DNA of 13,081 bases, taken from CALWOS01 sp963595735. GTDB lineage: Bacteria; Bacillota; Clostridia; Oscillospirales; Oscillospiraceae. The notes below the pieces were generated by a model that did no database searches, was not told where the DNA came from, and was given only the letters and a program-made list of their open reading frames with translations. Position numbers and translations under genes: made by a program. The stretch is taken from contig CAVBJJ010000045.1 in assembly GCA_963595735.1 (NCBI GenBank), forward strand, positions 1-13,081, read 5' to 3'. The stretch's first letter is position 1. Every line of letters begins with the position of its first letter. Shown piece after piece: positions 1 through 6,656 of the stretch.

Positions 1-493
1 TCACGCCCTGGAAGGTCTTGAACATCAGGTTGAACTGGCGGATGTCCGTCCAGTTCTGCTTGCCGCACTTGGGGCAGCAGATCTTGTGCTCGTCCACAAA
101 CTGCTTCATCTCATCATGGCTGAAGGCGTCCACGCTCTTATCCAGCTGCACGCCGTTTGCAAAGCACCATTCCTCGATGATCTTATCTGCCCGGAAGCGC
201 TCCTTGCACTCCTTGCAGTCCATCAGCGGGTCGGAAAAGCCGCCCACATGGCCAGAGGCCACCCAGACCTGGGGGTTCATGAGGATGGCGGCGTCCAGTC
301 CCACATTATAGATGCTCTCCTGCACAAACTTCTTCCACCATGCCTTTTTGACATTGTTCTTCAGCTCCACGCCCAGAGGACCGTAGTCCCAGGTGTTTGC
401 CAGACCGCCGTAGATCTCGCTGCCGGCATAGACAAAGCCGCGGCCTTTACACAGCGCGACGATTTTTTCCATAGTCTTTTCGTTGTTCTTCAT
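1..493 (-). CDS. glyQS: Glycyl-tRNA synthetase, N-terminal part (truncated by window edge)
   Basis: Class II glycyl-tRNA synthetase of the single-chain dimeric type; it charges tRNA-Gly with glycine in the cytoplasm. Only the first 164 codons lie in the window, on the reverse strand. The translation begins MKNNEKTMEKIVALCKGRGF and continues with VYAGSEIYGGLANTWDYGPLG, the family's N-terminal active-site signature. It is followed by NPQVWVASGHVGGFSDPL, a CKECKERFRAD cysteine pair, CCPKCGKQNWT and RQFNLMFKTFQG. The paired CxxC segments are the known insertion of this family. The ATG at 493 follows an AAAGGAG ribosome site with good spacing. It starts 44 bp after the DUF896 gene in the same direction, so it may be co-transcribed. 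AT-rich sequence in that gap (TATGAT, TATATA) could give it an extra promoter, but I see no good -35. The family assignment is very secure. Confidence 0.96.
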   Translation of the reverse strand, partial: MKNNEKTMEKIVALCKGRGFVYAGSEIYGGLANTWDYGPLGVELKNNVKKAWWKKFVQESIYNVGLDAAILMNPQVWVASGHVGGFSDPLMDCKECKERFRADKIIEEWCFANGVQLDKSVDAFSHDEMKQFVDEHKICCPKCGKQNWTDIRQFNLMFKTFQGV

Positions 494-537
494 GCTTGCT
501 CCTTTCCGTTTCCCCTGTATATATCATATCAAAAAAA

Positions 538-747
538 TTACGATTTTTTCTTTTTTTGCAGCTTGACCAGCGTGCCGTCCGGCATCTGGATGCTGGTGTG
601 CGCCAGGGTGATCTCCGTGTTTTTCCGCCACTCGTCCAGATATTCCTGCCGCAGCTCGTGACGCTCGGCCTGCTCCTCCGGCGTCAGCTCCCGCTCTCTG
701 GCCAGCCGGGACAGCTCATTGATCCGGTTGATCTTTTCCTGTTCCAT
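538..747 (-). CDS. DUF896 family protein (UPF0291, YnzC-like)
   Basis: Small cytoplasmic protein of 69 residues and unknown biochemical role. The first 45 residues match the DUF896 pattern well: EKINRINELSRLARERELTPEE followed by EQAERHELRQEYLDEWRKN, predicted to be a two-helix hairpin. The tail carries a short strand-like stretch (SIQMPDGTLVKL) and ends in a lysine run encoded by an A-rich tract. The ATG at 747 lies 10 bp after the stop of the PFL/DUF711 gene. The TGA stop of that gene overlaps a GAGG sequence serving as ribosome site, so translational coupling is likely. Family membership is clear; function is not known. Confidence 0.9.
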   Translation of the reverse strand: MEQEKINRINELSRLARERELTPEEQAERHELRQEYLDEWRKNTEITLAHTSIQMPDGTLVKLQKKKKS

Positions 748-757
748 ATGCTGCGCC

Positions 758-2116
758 TCAGTTCTTCAGAGAGTGCAGCGGCGCGGGGATGCGTCCGCCG
801 CGGGCGATAAAGTCCGCCGCGGATTCCTTATGCACCGGCATAATCGGCCCGCTGCCCAGCAGCCCGCCGAACTCCACCGTCTGTCCCACCTGCATTCCAG
901 GGGCGGGGATCAGGCGCACGGCCGTGGTCTTGTGGTTGATCATACCGATGGCCGCCTCATCCGCAATGATGGCCGCCAGCGTCTCCGCCGTGGTGTCGCC
1001 GGGAACAGCGATCATATCCAGACCCACGGAGCAAACGCAGGTCATGGCCTCCAGCTTATCCAGCGTCAGCACGCCGCTTTTCGCCGCGGCGATCATGCCC
1101 TCGTCCTCGGACACAGGGATGAATGCGCCGGAAAGTCCGCCCACAGAGGAGGAAGCCATCAGGCCGCCCTTTTTCACCGCGTCATTGAGCAGCGCCAGCG
1201 CCGCCGTGGTGCCGTGGGTGCCACAGGTCTCCAGCCCCATTTCCTCCAGGATCCGCGCCACACTGTCGCCAATGGCCGGGGTGGGCGCCAGGGAGAGATC
1301 CACAATGCCGAAGGGCACGCCCAGCCGGCGGCTGGCCTCCTGCGCCACCAGCTGTCCCATACGGGTGACCCGGAACGCCGTTTTCTTGATGGTCTCCGCC
1401 ACCACATCAAAGGGCTCGCCCTTGACCTTTTGCAGGGCGTGATACACCACGCCGGGGCCGGAAACGCCGACATTGATGACCCGGTCGGCCTCGGAAACAC
1501 CGTGGAAAGCGCCGGCCATAAAGGGGTTATCCTCCACCGCGTTGCAGAACACCACCAGCTTGGCGCAGCCGAAGCCGCCCTGATCGGCGGTACGCTGGGC
1601 GGTGGCCTTGATGGTCTCGCCCATCAGGCGCACGGCGTCCATATTGATGCCCGCCTTGCTGGAGCCGATGTTCACGCTGGAACAAACCAGCTCCGTTGTG
1701 GCAAGCGCCTCCGGAATGGCGGCGATGAGCTTGCGATCCGCCGGGGTCATGCCCTTTTGCACCAGGGCGGAAAAGCCGCCCACAAAGTTCACGCCGGTCT
1801 CCGCCCGGGCCTTGTCCAGCGCCACGGCAAAGGGAACATAGTCCTCCGTTTCCGAAGCGCCCGCCACCAGGGCGATTGGCGTGACGGAAATACGCTTGTT
1901 GACGATGGGAATGCCGAATTCCGCCTCGATGGTCTCGCCGGTCTTGACCAGATCCTTTGCGGAACGGGTGATCTTGTCATAGATTTTCCGGCAGGCGGCC
2001 TTGGGGTCGGCGTCGCAGCAGTCCAGTAGGGAAATTCCCATGGTGATCGTACGCACATCCAGATGCTGCTGGTCGATCATGTGCAGCGTCTGGAGGATTT
2101 CGTTGTTGTTTATCAT
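758..2116 (-). CDS. PFL/DUF711 family protein (UPF0210)
   Basis: A 452-residue protein of the DUF711 family, known to have a pyruvate-formate-lyase-like fold but with no firmly assigned reaction. The sequence starts MINNNEILQTLHMIDQQHLD, then VRTITMGISLLDC, VNKRISVTPIALVAG, CSSVNIGSSKAGINMDAVRLMG, and glycine-rich stretches such as GVSGPGVV and SSSVGGLSGAFIPVSEDEGM, ending SAADFIARGGRIPAPLHSLKN. These match full-length members of about 450 residues, so it is intact. The ATG at 2116 follows GGAGG with a 9-nt spacer. The open frame continues upstream to about 2548, but that part is antisense shadow of the ACT gene. It begins 20 bp after the ACT-domain gene, and this two-gene pairing recurs widely in Firmicutes, suggesting the ACT protein regulates or partners it. 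Confidence 0.95.
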   Translation of the reverse strand: MINNNEILQTLHMIDQQHLDVRTITMGISLLDCCDADPKAACRKIYDKITRSAKDLVKTGETIEAEFGIPIVNKRISVTPIALVAGASETEDYVPFAVALDKARAETGVNFVGGFSALVQKGMTPADRKLIAAIPEALATTELVCSSVNIGSSKAGINMDAVRLMGETIKATAQRTADQGGFGCAKLVVFCNAVEDNPFMAGAFHGVSEADRVINVGVSGPGVVYHALQKVKGEPFDVVAETIKKTAFRVTRMGQLVAQEASRRLGVPFGIVDLSLAPTPAIGDSVARILEEMGLETCGTHGTTAALALLNDAVKKGGLMASSSVGGLSGAFIPVSEDEGMIAAAKSGVLTLDKLEAMTCVCSVGLDMIAVPGDTTAETLAAIIADEAAIGMINHKTTAVRLIPAPGMQVGQTVEFGGLLGSGPIMPVHKESAADFIARGGRIPAPLHSLKN

Positions 2117-2136
2117 GATCCGTGTCCTCCCTGCTG

Positions 2137-2406
2137 TCAGATGCGGTGCATGGCGTTGAAGATGTCCTCCCGCTGCACATGGATGTCCAGGCCGCAGGCC
2201 TTGCCCTCGGCGATCAGATGCTCCCGCAGCTCCGTGAAGCTGACGGTGCAGGCGGAGGTATCCACCAGCATGATCATGGTGAAATACTCCTGCATGATCG
2301 TCTGGCTGATATCCATTACATTGACATTTTTCTTGGCAAGCAGAGCGCAGACATCCGTGATGATGCCCACGCGATCCTTGCCCACAACAGTAACGATGAC
2401 TCGCAT
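2137..2406 (-). CDS. ACT domain protein (UPF0237)
   Basis: An 89-residue stand-alone ACT domain. The N-terminus MRVIVTVVGKDRVGIITDVC gives the first strand, the G-K-D-R-V-G-I turn and the first helix of an ACT fold. It is followed by LAKKNVNVMDISQTIMQEYFTMIMLVD for strands two and three, and then a helix (FTELREHLIAEGKACGLDI). ACT domains bind small ligands, often amino acids, and usually act as regulatory modules or dimers. The ATG at 2406 follows AGGAGAG with a 7-9 nt gap. It lies 44 bp after the yfbR-like gene and 20 bp before the PFL/DUF711 gene, on the same strand. The ligand cannot be read from the sequence; the neighbouring glyQS is suggestive only. Confidence 0.94.
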   Translation of the reverse strand: MRVIVTVVGKDRVGIITDVCALLAKKNVNVMDISQTIMQEYFTMIMLVDTSACTVSFTELREHLIAEGKACGLDIHVQREDIFNAMHRI

Positions 2407-2450
2407 GGCGAAACTCTCCTTTTATCTTAAAAACATTTTTGCTCGCAAAT

Positions 2451-3029
2451 TCAGTCCTGCAATTCATCCAGCGACAGGGAAAAGCCCGACAGAAAATGCT
2501 GAATAAAATATTGCAGCTCCGGCAGTGGATGTTCTTCCAGCGCCGCATAGGTCTGGGCGGCCGCCCGGCGGAACTCCTCGTTCCCGGCTTTCAGCTCCTC
2601 CAGACACTTGATGTGGGCGGACAGCTTATCCGCCGCCTTGACCAGTGCCCAGTCCGGGTCGTCGGCCTCCCGCAGCAGGGGAGCATAGCCGCTGCGCAGC
2701 GGCTCCGGCAGCATATCCAGCAGTGTTTCCGTTGCCGAACGCTCCACCAGCCGGTAGGCCTGCCGGATCTCGGGGTTAAAGTACTTGACCGGGGTCGGCA
2801 GGTCGCCGGTCAGGATCTCCGGGGCGTCATGGTACAGCGCCAGCACGGCGATGTGCTCCGGGTCGCAGTCCTGCCCGAACACCTCCCGGCGGATCATGGC
2901 AAGCCCGTGCGCCAGCACCGCCACCATGTGGCTGTGCTCCTGGATATTTTCCTGTTCCACGCTGCGCATCAGTCCCCAGCGGCCAATGTGCCGCATCCGG
3001 GAGATGAGCGCAAAGAAATGGTGCGCCAT
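2451..3029 (-). CDS. yfbR: YfbR-like HD-domain 5'-deoxynucleotidase
   Basis: A 192-residue HD-domain phosphohydrolase. The family removes the 5' phosphate from deoxyribonucleoside monophosphates with a divalent metal, in nucleotide salvage. The start MAHHFFALISRMRHIGRWGL aligns with E. coli YfbR, including the Arg-Trp pair (R17, W18) known there to select deoxyribose. The metal ligands are present: H32 in EHSH, H67-D68 in LYHDAPE, and D134 in KAADK. The length is normal. I choose the ATG at 3029 because it fits the family N-terminus; a TTG at 3059 would add ten basic residues. It is the first gene of a probable operon with the ACT, PFL, DUF896 and glyQS genes. Its promoter is likely at 3286-3314, which gives a leader of about 250 nt containing hairpins. 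Confidence 0.93.
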   Translation of the reverse strand: MAHHFFALISRMRHIGRWGLMRSVEQENIQEHSHMVAVLAHGLAMIRREVFGQDCDPEHIAVLALYHDAPEILTGDLPTPVKYFNPEIRQAYRLVERSATETLLDMLPEPLRSGYAPLLREADDPDWALVKAADKLSAHIKCLEELKAGNEEFRRAAAQTYAALEEHPLPELQYFIQHFLSGFSLSLDELQD

Positions 3030-3052
3030 CCGCTTTTCCGTCCTTTTTCCGC

Positions 3053-3236
3053 TTGTCAAAAAAGTCCGGGACTTTTTTGACTTCGCTTATCCGCCGAGTA
3101 TTTTGGCACAGCCAAAATACTGTGGGAAAGCCAAGAGGGGCTTTCCGCGGCGGTTTATCTGATTGAGGCGGGTCTTGACCCCCTCAAGCTCCCCCGCTGC
3201 CACGGAGGCTTTCGCTGCCTGCCTGTTTTTCGACAG
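3053..3236 (-). repeat. MITE-like intergenic repeat, copy A
   Basis: A short element of about 184 bp with imperfect terminal inverted repeats: TTGTCAAAAAA at the left (3053-3063) and the complement of CTGTCGAAAAA at the right (3226-3236). Its segment 3146-3200 matches 13027-13081 in inverted orientation at 54 of 55 positions, which identifies it as repetitive. Inside are three perfect inverted repeats: 3055-3081 (13-bp arms, 1-nt centre), 3098-3120 (10-bp arms, 3-nt loop) and 3125-3146 (8-bp arms, 6-nt loop). It has no transposase and would have to be mobilised in trans. An open frame of 51 codons crosses it on the minus strand, but the second copy has stops in that frame. It lies inside the predicted leader of the yfbR operon. 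The element boundaries are inferred from the terminal repeats. Confidence 0.65.
3055..3081. repeat. Perfect 27-bp inverted repeat (terminator-like)
   Basis: GTCAAAAAAGTCC is followed by one base and then its exact reverse complement, ending GGACTTTTTTGAC. On either strand the inner GTCC/GGAC pairs followed by six T residues resemble a weak intrinsic terminator, so it could attenuate minus-strand transcription about 25 bp before the yfbR-like start. It forms one end of the MITE-like element. Confidence 0.55.
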
Positions 3237-3285
3237 TCGCATAAAACCGCCCACGCTATATACAGCTATGGTTTTATATCTTGAT

Positions 3286-3314
3286 ATTTTATCATGGGGA
3301 ATCTGCTTTGACAA
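3286..3314 (-). promoter_or_regulatory. Promoter of the yfbR operon (predicted)
   Basis: On the reverse strand TTGTCA (3309-3314) and TAAAAT (3286-3291) are separated by 17 bp, a good sigma-70/SigA match. Transcription would start near 3279, leaving a leader of about 250 nt that crosses the MITE-like repeat before reaching the yfbR-like start codon. Confidence 0.6.
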
Positions 3315-3367
3315 TATCTGAACGCAAACTTCTTTCCCACTTTTCCGAAAAATCCCCGCCGCCGGGC

Positions 3368-3396
3368 TTGAAAAGCCGACCGGAAGCGTCTATAAT
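3368..3396 (+). promoter_or_regulatory. Promoter of the GNAT gene (predicted)
   Basis: TTGAAA (3368-3373) and a consensus TATAAT (3391-3396) are separated by exactly 17 bp. The predicted start near 3403 leaves a leader of about 100 nt before the GNAT start codon. It is divergent from the yfbR operon promoter, with roughly 50 bp between the two -35 boxes. Confidence 0.68.
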
Positions 3397-3504
3397 TGGG
3401 AAATGATTTTACCGCTTGCAGAAAAAGCATAAAAAATCCGCGTTGGACAGCAAAGGGCGCTCCGGCGCGGCGGAAAAGAATTTCGGAAAGGATGTGCCCC
3501 TGTT

Positions 3505-4116
3505 ATGGAAAACAGCCCGGTTTCCCAATTATATCTCCGTTTTGCCACGGAAGCGGACGCCGCGGCGCTTCGGGCGATCTACGCCCCCTATGTGGAGCAT
3601 ACCGCCATCACCTCGGAATATCTCGTCCCCTCGGTGGAGGAATTCGCCGGGCGCATCCGCAGAACCCTCCGGCGCTACCCCTATCTGGTAGCCTGCAGCG
3701 GTACGCGCATTCTCGGCTATGTATATGCCGGCGCATTCCGCCCCCGCGCCGCCTACTCCTGGTCGGTGGAGACCAGCATTTATGTAGAGCGGAACACCCG
3801 CCGTCTCCAGGTGGGCAGCCGCCTGTATCAGGGTCTGGCCGCCGTGCTGCGGGAGCAGAACTTCCAGAATATGTACGCCGGCGTGACCTATGCCCCGGAG
3901 CCGCAAAGCTGGCTGCCCCGGGACAGCGTGGAGTTCCACCGCAAGCTGGGCTTTGTGCCGGTGGCGGAGTTCCGCAATTGCGGACACAAATTCGGCCACT
4001 GGTATAATATGATCTGGATGGAAAAGCACATCGGCGCCCATCCGACCCCCGCGCCGCAGCTACTGCCCCTGGACGCCGTCCGGGAGATCGTGGCGGAAAA
4101 ATACGGCATCCGCTGA
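3505..4116 (+). CDS. GNAT-family N-acetyltransferase (phosphinothricin acetyltransferase-like)
   Basis: A 203-residue acetyl-CoA-dependent N-acetyltransferase of the Pat group (COG1247 type). The start LYLRFATEADAAALRAIYAP, followed by YVEHTAITSEYLVPSVEEFAGRI (about residues 9-51), is the family N-terminal signature. The acetyl-CoA loop is at about residues 99-108 (RRLQVGSRLY), where the more usual R-G-x-G-x-G/A is modified to QVGSR. The C-terminal part FHRKLGFVPVAEF, then GHKFGHWYNMIWMEK, matches the family end. About 28 residues then extend past the normal 175. The ATG at 3505 has an AAAGGA site about 13 nt upstream, a rather long spacing. Substrates in this group include amino-acid analogues and methionine derivatives; the sequence does not decide which. 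It is monocistronic and precedes the separately promoted cys operon. Confidence 0.88.
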   Translation: MENSPVSQLYLRFATEADAAALRAIYAPYVEHTAITSEYLVPSVEEFAGRIRRTLRRYPYLVACSGTRILGYVYAGAFRPRAAYSWSVETSIYVERNTRRLQVGSRLYQGLAAVLREQNFQNMYAGVTYAPEPQSWLPRDSVEFHRKLGFVPVAEFRNCGHKFGHWYNMIWMEKHIGAHPTPAPQLLPLDAVREIVAEKYGIR

Positions 4117-4177
4117 ACGCGGGCGTTTTTCGGAAATATCAGGGGATTTTTGCCCCGGGGAACCGCCTCCCCACAGC

Positions 4178-4206
4178 TTGACACCCCTTTTGTTTTCTGT
4201 TATGAT
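4178..4206 (+). promoter_or_regulatory. Promoter of the cysE-cysS operon (predicted)
   Basis: A consensus TTGACA (4178-4183), 17-bp spacer and TATGAT (4201-4206). A second TATGAT-like sequence follows at once (ATTATGATAAAAT). This is the strongest promoter match in the window, and it is placed correctly to give a transcript starting at the base of the T-box leader near 4213. Confidence 0.78.
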
Positions 4207-4210
4207 TATG

Positions 4211-4460
4211 ATAAAATATCGTGCAATGATCGGAAAGAGTACCGCCTTTGGCACAGCAAGAGAGGGGACATCGTCGGCTGGAAGTGTCCCTCTGCCGCGG
4301 GGGTGGGAAAGTGCGTCCGGGAGCACGCGGGGTAATGCCCGCCGGTGACCGCGCCGTTATCTGCGGAGCAAGCAACAAGCGAGAGTGGAACCGCGCAAAG
4401 CAATTCGGTAACGCAGCGCCTCTCATGCCGCCGGGCGGCATGGGGGCTTTTTGTTTTTTT
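4211..4460 (+). ncRNA. T-box riboswitch, cysteine specific (UGC specifier)
   Basis: A tRNA-sensing leader in front of cysE-cysS. Stem I can be drawn: UCGGA (about 4230-4234) pairs with UCCGG (4316-4320), then the AGUA loop-E element (4238-4241) opens the specifier loop. CCGCC (4242-4246) pairs with GGUGG (4302-4306). Opposite AGUA the strand reads GAAAG-UGC-G, placing a Cys codon UGC at 4312-4314. The conserved AGAGAGG and GGCUGGAAG segments of the upper stem are present. The antiterminator is GAGAG-UGGAACC-GCGC (4381-4396) pairing with GCGC-CUCUC (4416-4424). In its bulge, UGGA would pair with a UCCA acceptor end, fitting the U73 discriminator base known for bacterial tRNA-Cys. The specifier and discriminator contact agree with each other and with the downstream genes. 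When tRNA-Cys is charged the competing terminator forms instead. Confidence 0.93.
4418..4460 (+). terminator. T-box-controlled intrinsic terminator
   Basis: The palindrome CATGCCGCCGGGCGGCATG (4424-4442), extended by G-U and G-C pairs to about 4420-4446, is followed by TTTTTGTTTTTTT. Its 5' arm shares CTCTC with the antiterminator, so the two structures are mutually exclusive as expected for a T-box switch. Confidence 0.88.
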
Positions 4461-4474
4461 GAGGAGAGGACAAT

Positions 4475-5203
4475 ATGTTTAACGATCTGCGTGAAACCCT
4501 TGCCGCCTACAAGGCCAAGGATCCGGCGGCGCGCAGCAGCTTTGAGATCTGGCTGCTGTACCCCGGCGTTGCCGCCACCCAGGCACACAAACGAGCCCAC
4601 TGGCTCCATACCCACGGGCACAAGTTTTTAGCCCGGCTGATCAGCCAGCTCAGCCGCTGGCGCACCGGCATCGAGATCCACCCCGGCGCGACCATCGGCA
4701 AGCGCCTGGTCATCGACCACGGCATGGGCATCGTCATCGGCGAGACCGCCGAGATCGGCGACGACTGCCTGATCTACCACGGCGTGACCCTGGGCGGCAC
4801 CGGCAAGGATCAGGGCAAGCGCCACCCCACCATCGGCAACAATGTGCTCATTGGCTGCGGGGCAAAGGTGCTTGGCCCTTTCCGGGTGGGCAACAATGTC
4901 CGCATCGCCGCCAACGCGGTGGTGCTGGCCGATGTTCCCGACAACGCCACCGCCGTGGGCGTTCCGGCCAAGGTGGTGCGCATCGCCGGCAAGTCCAATT
5001 ACGCCGCCGAGGTCGACCAGGTCAATGTAGACGACCCGGTGGCCATGGAGCTGCAGCAGCTGCACAAGCAGATGCACAAGCTGGAGGAGCGGCTGCGCCA
5101 GCGGCCGCCCTGCCGGGAGGAAAACACCGCGGAAGCCCCGGTCTGCCCCAACTGCGGCGGCAGCTGCGCCGCGCCGGCAGCCCCGACCAAAGACCCCAAG
5201 TAG
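4475..5203 (+). CDS. cysE: Serine O-acetyltransferase with cysteine-rich C-terminal tail
   Basis: A 242-residue serine acetyltransferase; it makes O-acetylserine from serine and acetyl-CoA, the first step of cysteine synthesis. It is the short clostridial type. A helical N-terminus (1-60) is followed by TGIEIHPGATIG (64-75) and the left-handed beta-helix of hexapeptide repeats. The active-site residues are in LVIDHGMGIVIGETA (D81, H82) and GKRHPTIG (H117), with the GVTLGGTGKDQGK loop between them. The hexapeptide core ends at AVGVPAKVVRIAG (160-172). A helix follows (187-210), and then an unusual tail with C213, C224, C227 and C231 in CPNCGGSC. The ATG at 4475 follows GAGGAGAGGA. cysS begins 14 bp after its stop. 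Expression is governed by the T-box leader. The core function is certain; the role of the tail is unknown. Confidence 0.96.
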   Translation: MFNDLRETLAAYKAKDPAARSSFEIWLLYPGVAATQAHKRAHWLHTHGHKFLARLISQLSRWRTGIEIHPGATIGKRLVIDHGMGIVIGETAEIGDDCLIYHGVTLGGTGKDQGKRHPTIGNNVLIGCGAKVLGPFRVGNNVRIAANAVVLADVPDNATAVGVPAKVVRIAGKSNYAAEVDQVNVDDPVAMELQQLHKQMHKLEERLRQRPPCREENTAEAPVCPNCGGSCAAPAAPTKDPK

Positions 5204-5217
5204 AAAGGTGAACTGAT

Positions 5218-6636
5218 ATGAAGCTGTATAACTCCGCCACCCATTCCAAGGAAGAATTCGTCCCCAACCATCCGGACATCGTCAAAATGTACACCTGTGG
5301 CCCCACGGTGTACCACTTTGCCCACATCGGCAACCTGCGCAGCTACATCATGGAGGATGTGCTCGACCGCTATCTGCGCTATCTGGGCTACCATGTCAAG
5401 CGGGTGATGAACATCACCGATGTGGGGCACCTGTCCTCCGATGGCGACACCGGCGAGGACAAAATGCTCAAGGGCGCCAAGCGGGAAAAAAAGTCCGTCA
5501 TGGACATCGCCAAATTCTACACGGACGCCTTTTTTGCCGACTGCGAAAAGCTGAACATCCGCAAGCCCGATGTGGTGGAACCGGCCACCGCCTGCATTCC
5601 GGAATTCATCCAGCTGGTGCAGGCGCTGCTGGACAAGGGCTTTGCCTACGAGGCCGGCGGCAATGTGTACTTTGACACCTCCAAGCTGGACAAATACTAT
5701 GTTTTCAACGACCATGACGAGGAAGACCTGGCCGTTGGCGTGCGGGACGGCGTGGAAGCCGACAGCAACAAGCGCAACAAGACCGACTTTGTGCTGTGGT
5801 TCACCAAGTCCAAGTTCGATGATCAAGAGCTGAAGTGGGACTCCCCCTGGGGTCTGGGCTATCCCGGCTGGCACATCGAGTGCTCCGGCATCAGCATCAA
5901 GCACCTGGGCGAGGATCTGGACATCCACTGCGGCGGCATCGACAACGCCTTCCCCCACCACACCAACGAGATCGCCCAGTCCGAGGCCTATCTGGGACAC
6001 AAATGGTGTAATTACTGGATGCATGTGCTGCACCTGAACACCAGCACCGGCAAAATGAGCAAGTCCAAGGGCGAGTTCCTGACCGTCTCCCTGCTGGAGG
6101 AAAAGGGCTACTCCCCCATGGCCTACCGCTTTTTCTGTCTGCAAAGCCACTACCGCAAAAGTCTGGTGTTCTCCTGGGAGAATCTGGACAACGCCGCCGG
6201 CGCTTACAAAAAGCTCATCAACCGCATTGCCGCCCTCTGTCCCGGCGGAGATGTGGAGCAGGGCGTTTTTGACGCCCAGAAGGCCAAGTTCCAGGAGGCC
6301 ATGGACAACGACCTGAACACCTCCCTGGGCGTCACGGCGCTGTACGATGTCCTCAAGGCCAAGACCAACGACGCCACCAAGCTGGCGCTGCTGGCCGATT
6401 TTGACCAGGTGCTGGGACTGCGCCTGCTGGAAACGGCGGAGGAGACCCGTAAGGCCGAGGCCGCGCCTGCAGAAGCCGCCGCCCATGATCCGGAGATCGA
6501 AGCCGCCATCGAGGCTCGCAAGGCCGCCAAAAAGGCCAAAAATTACGCTGAGGCCGACCGTATCCGCGATGAGCTGAAAGCCCAGGGCATCGAACTGATC
6601 GATACCCCCCAGGGCACCACCTGGAAGCGGGTATAA
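5218..6636 (+). CDS. cysS: Cysteinyl-tRNA synthetase
   Basis: A 472-residue class I synthetase that charges tRNA-Cys. The start MKLYNSATHSKEEFVPNHPD leads into KMYTCGPTVYHFAHIGNLRS, containing the HIGH-type motif HIGN (36-39). The zinc that recognises the substrate thiol is bound by four residues in this family, and all are present: C27, C222 (in GWHIECS), H247 and E251 (in FPHHTNEIAQSEA). KMSKS is at 279-283. The C-terminal DALR region and the end QGIELIDTPQGTTWKRV are normal, and an alanine/glutamate-rich linker lies at about 408-425. The ATG at 5218 follows AGAAAGGTG, 14 bp after cysE, so the pair is one operon under the T-box. The protein is full length with no defects seen. Confidence 0.98.
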   Translation: MKLYNSATHSKEEFVPNHPDIVKMYTCGPTVYHFAHIGNLRSYIMEDVLDRYLRYLGYHVKRVMNITDVGHLSSDGDTGEDKMLKGAKREKKSVMDIAKFYTDAFFADCEKLNIRKPDVVEPATACIPEFIQLVQALLDKGFAYEAGGNVYFDTSKLDKYYVFNDHDEEDLAVGVRDGVEADSNKRNKTDFVLWFTKSKFDDQELKWDSPWGLGYPGWHIECSGISIKHLGEDLDIHCGGIDNAFPHHTNEIAQSEAYLGHKWCNYWMHVLHLNTSTGKMSKSKGEFLTVSLLEEKGYSPMAYRFFCLQSHYRKSLVFSWENLDNAAGAYKKLINRIAALCPGGDVEQGVFDAQKAKFQEAMDNDLNTSLGVTALYDVLKAKTNDATKLALLADFDQVLGLRLLETAEETRKAEAAPAEAAAHDPEIEAAIEARKAAKKAKNYAEADRIRDELKAQGIELIDTPQGTTWKRV

Positions 6637-6656
6637 AGGAAATTATCGTTTTTTCT

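Noticed and set aside
719..2029. 436-codon plus-strand open frame opposite the PFL/DUF711 gene
   Set aside because: Antisense shadow of a conserved gene in GC-rich DNA; its translation is rich in H, R and G with no family pattern.
2407..2450. Possible separate promoter for the ACT-domain gene (TTGCGA, 16 bp, GATAAA)
   Set aside because: The predicted start would fall inside the ribosome site; co-transcription with the yfbR-like gene is simpler.
2117..2548. Long N-terminal extension of the PFL/DUF711 open frame
   Set aside because: It overlaps the ACT-domain gene in another frame, has no family similarity, and the ATG at 2116 has a clear GGAGG site.
3087..3241. Minus-strand open frame of about 51 codons inside repeat copy A, beginning MRLSKNRQAAKASV
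   Set aside because: It lies wholly within the repeat, has no good ribosome site, and the matching frame in copy B contains TAG and TGA stops. Better explained as a structured repeat.
4105..4130. Possible terminator after the GNAT gene (CCGC-TGAAC-GCGG then GCGTTTTT)
   Set aside because: The stem is only four base pairs and overlaps the stop codon; too weak to call.
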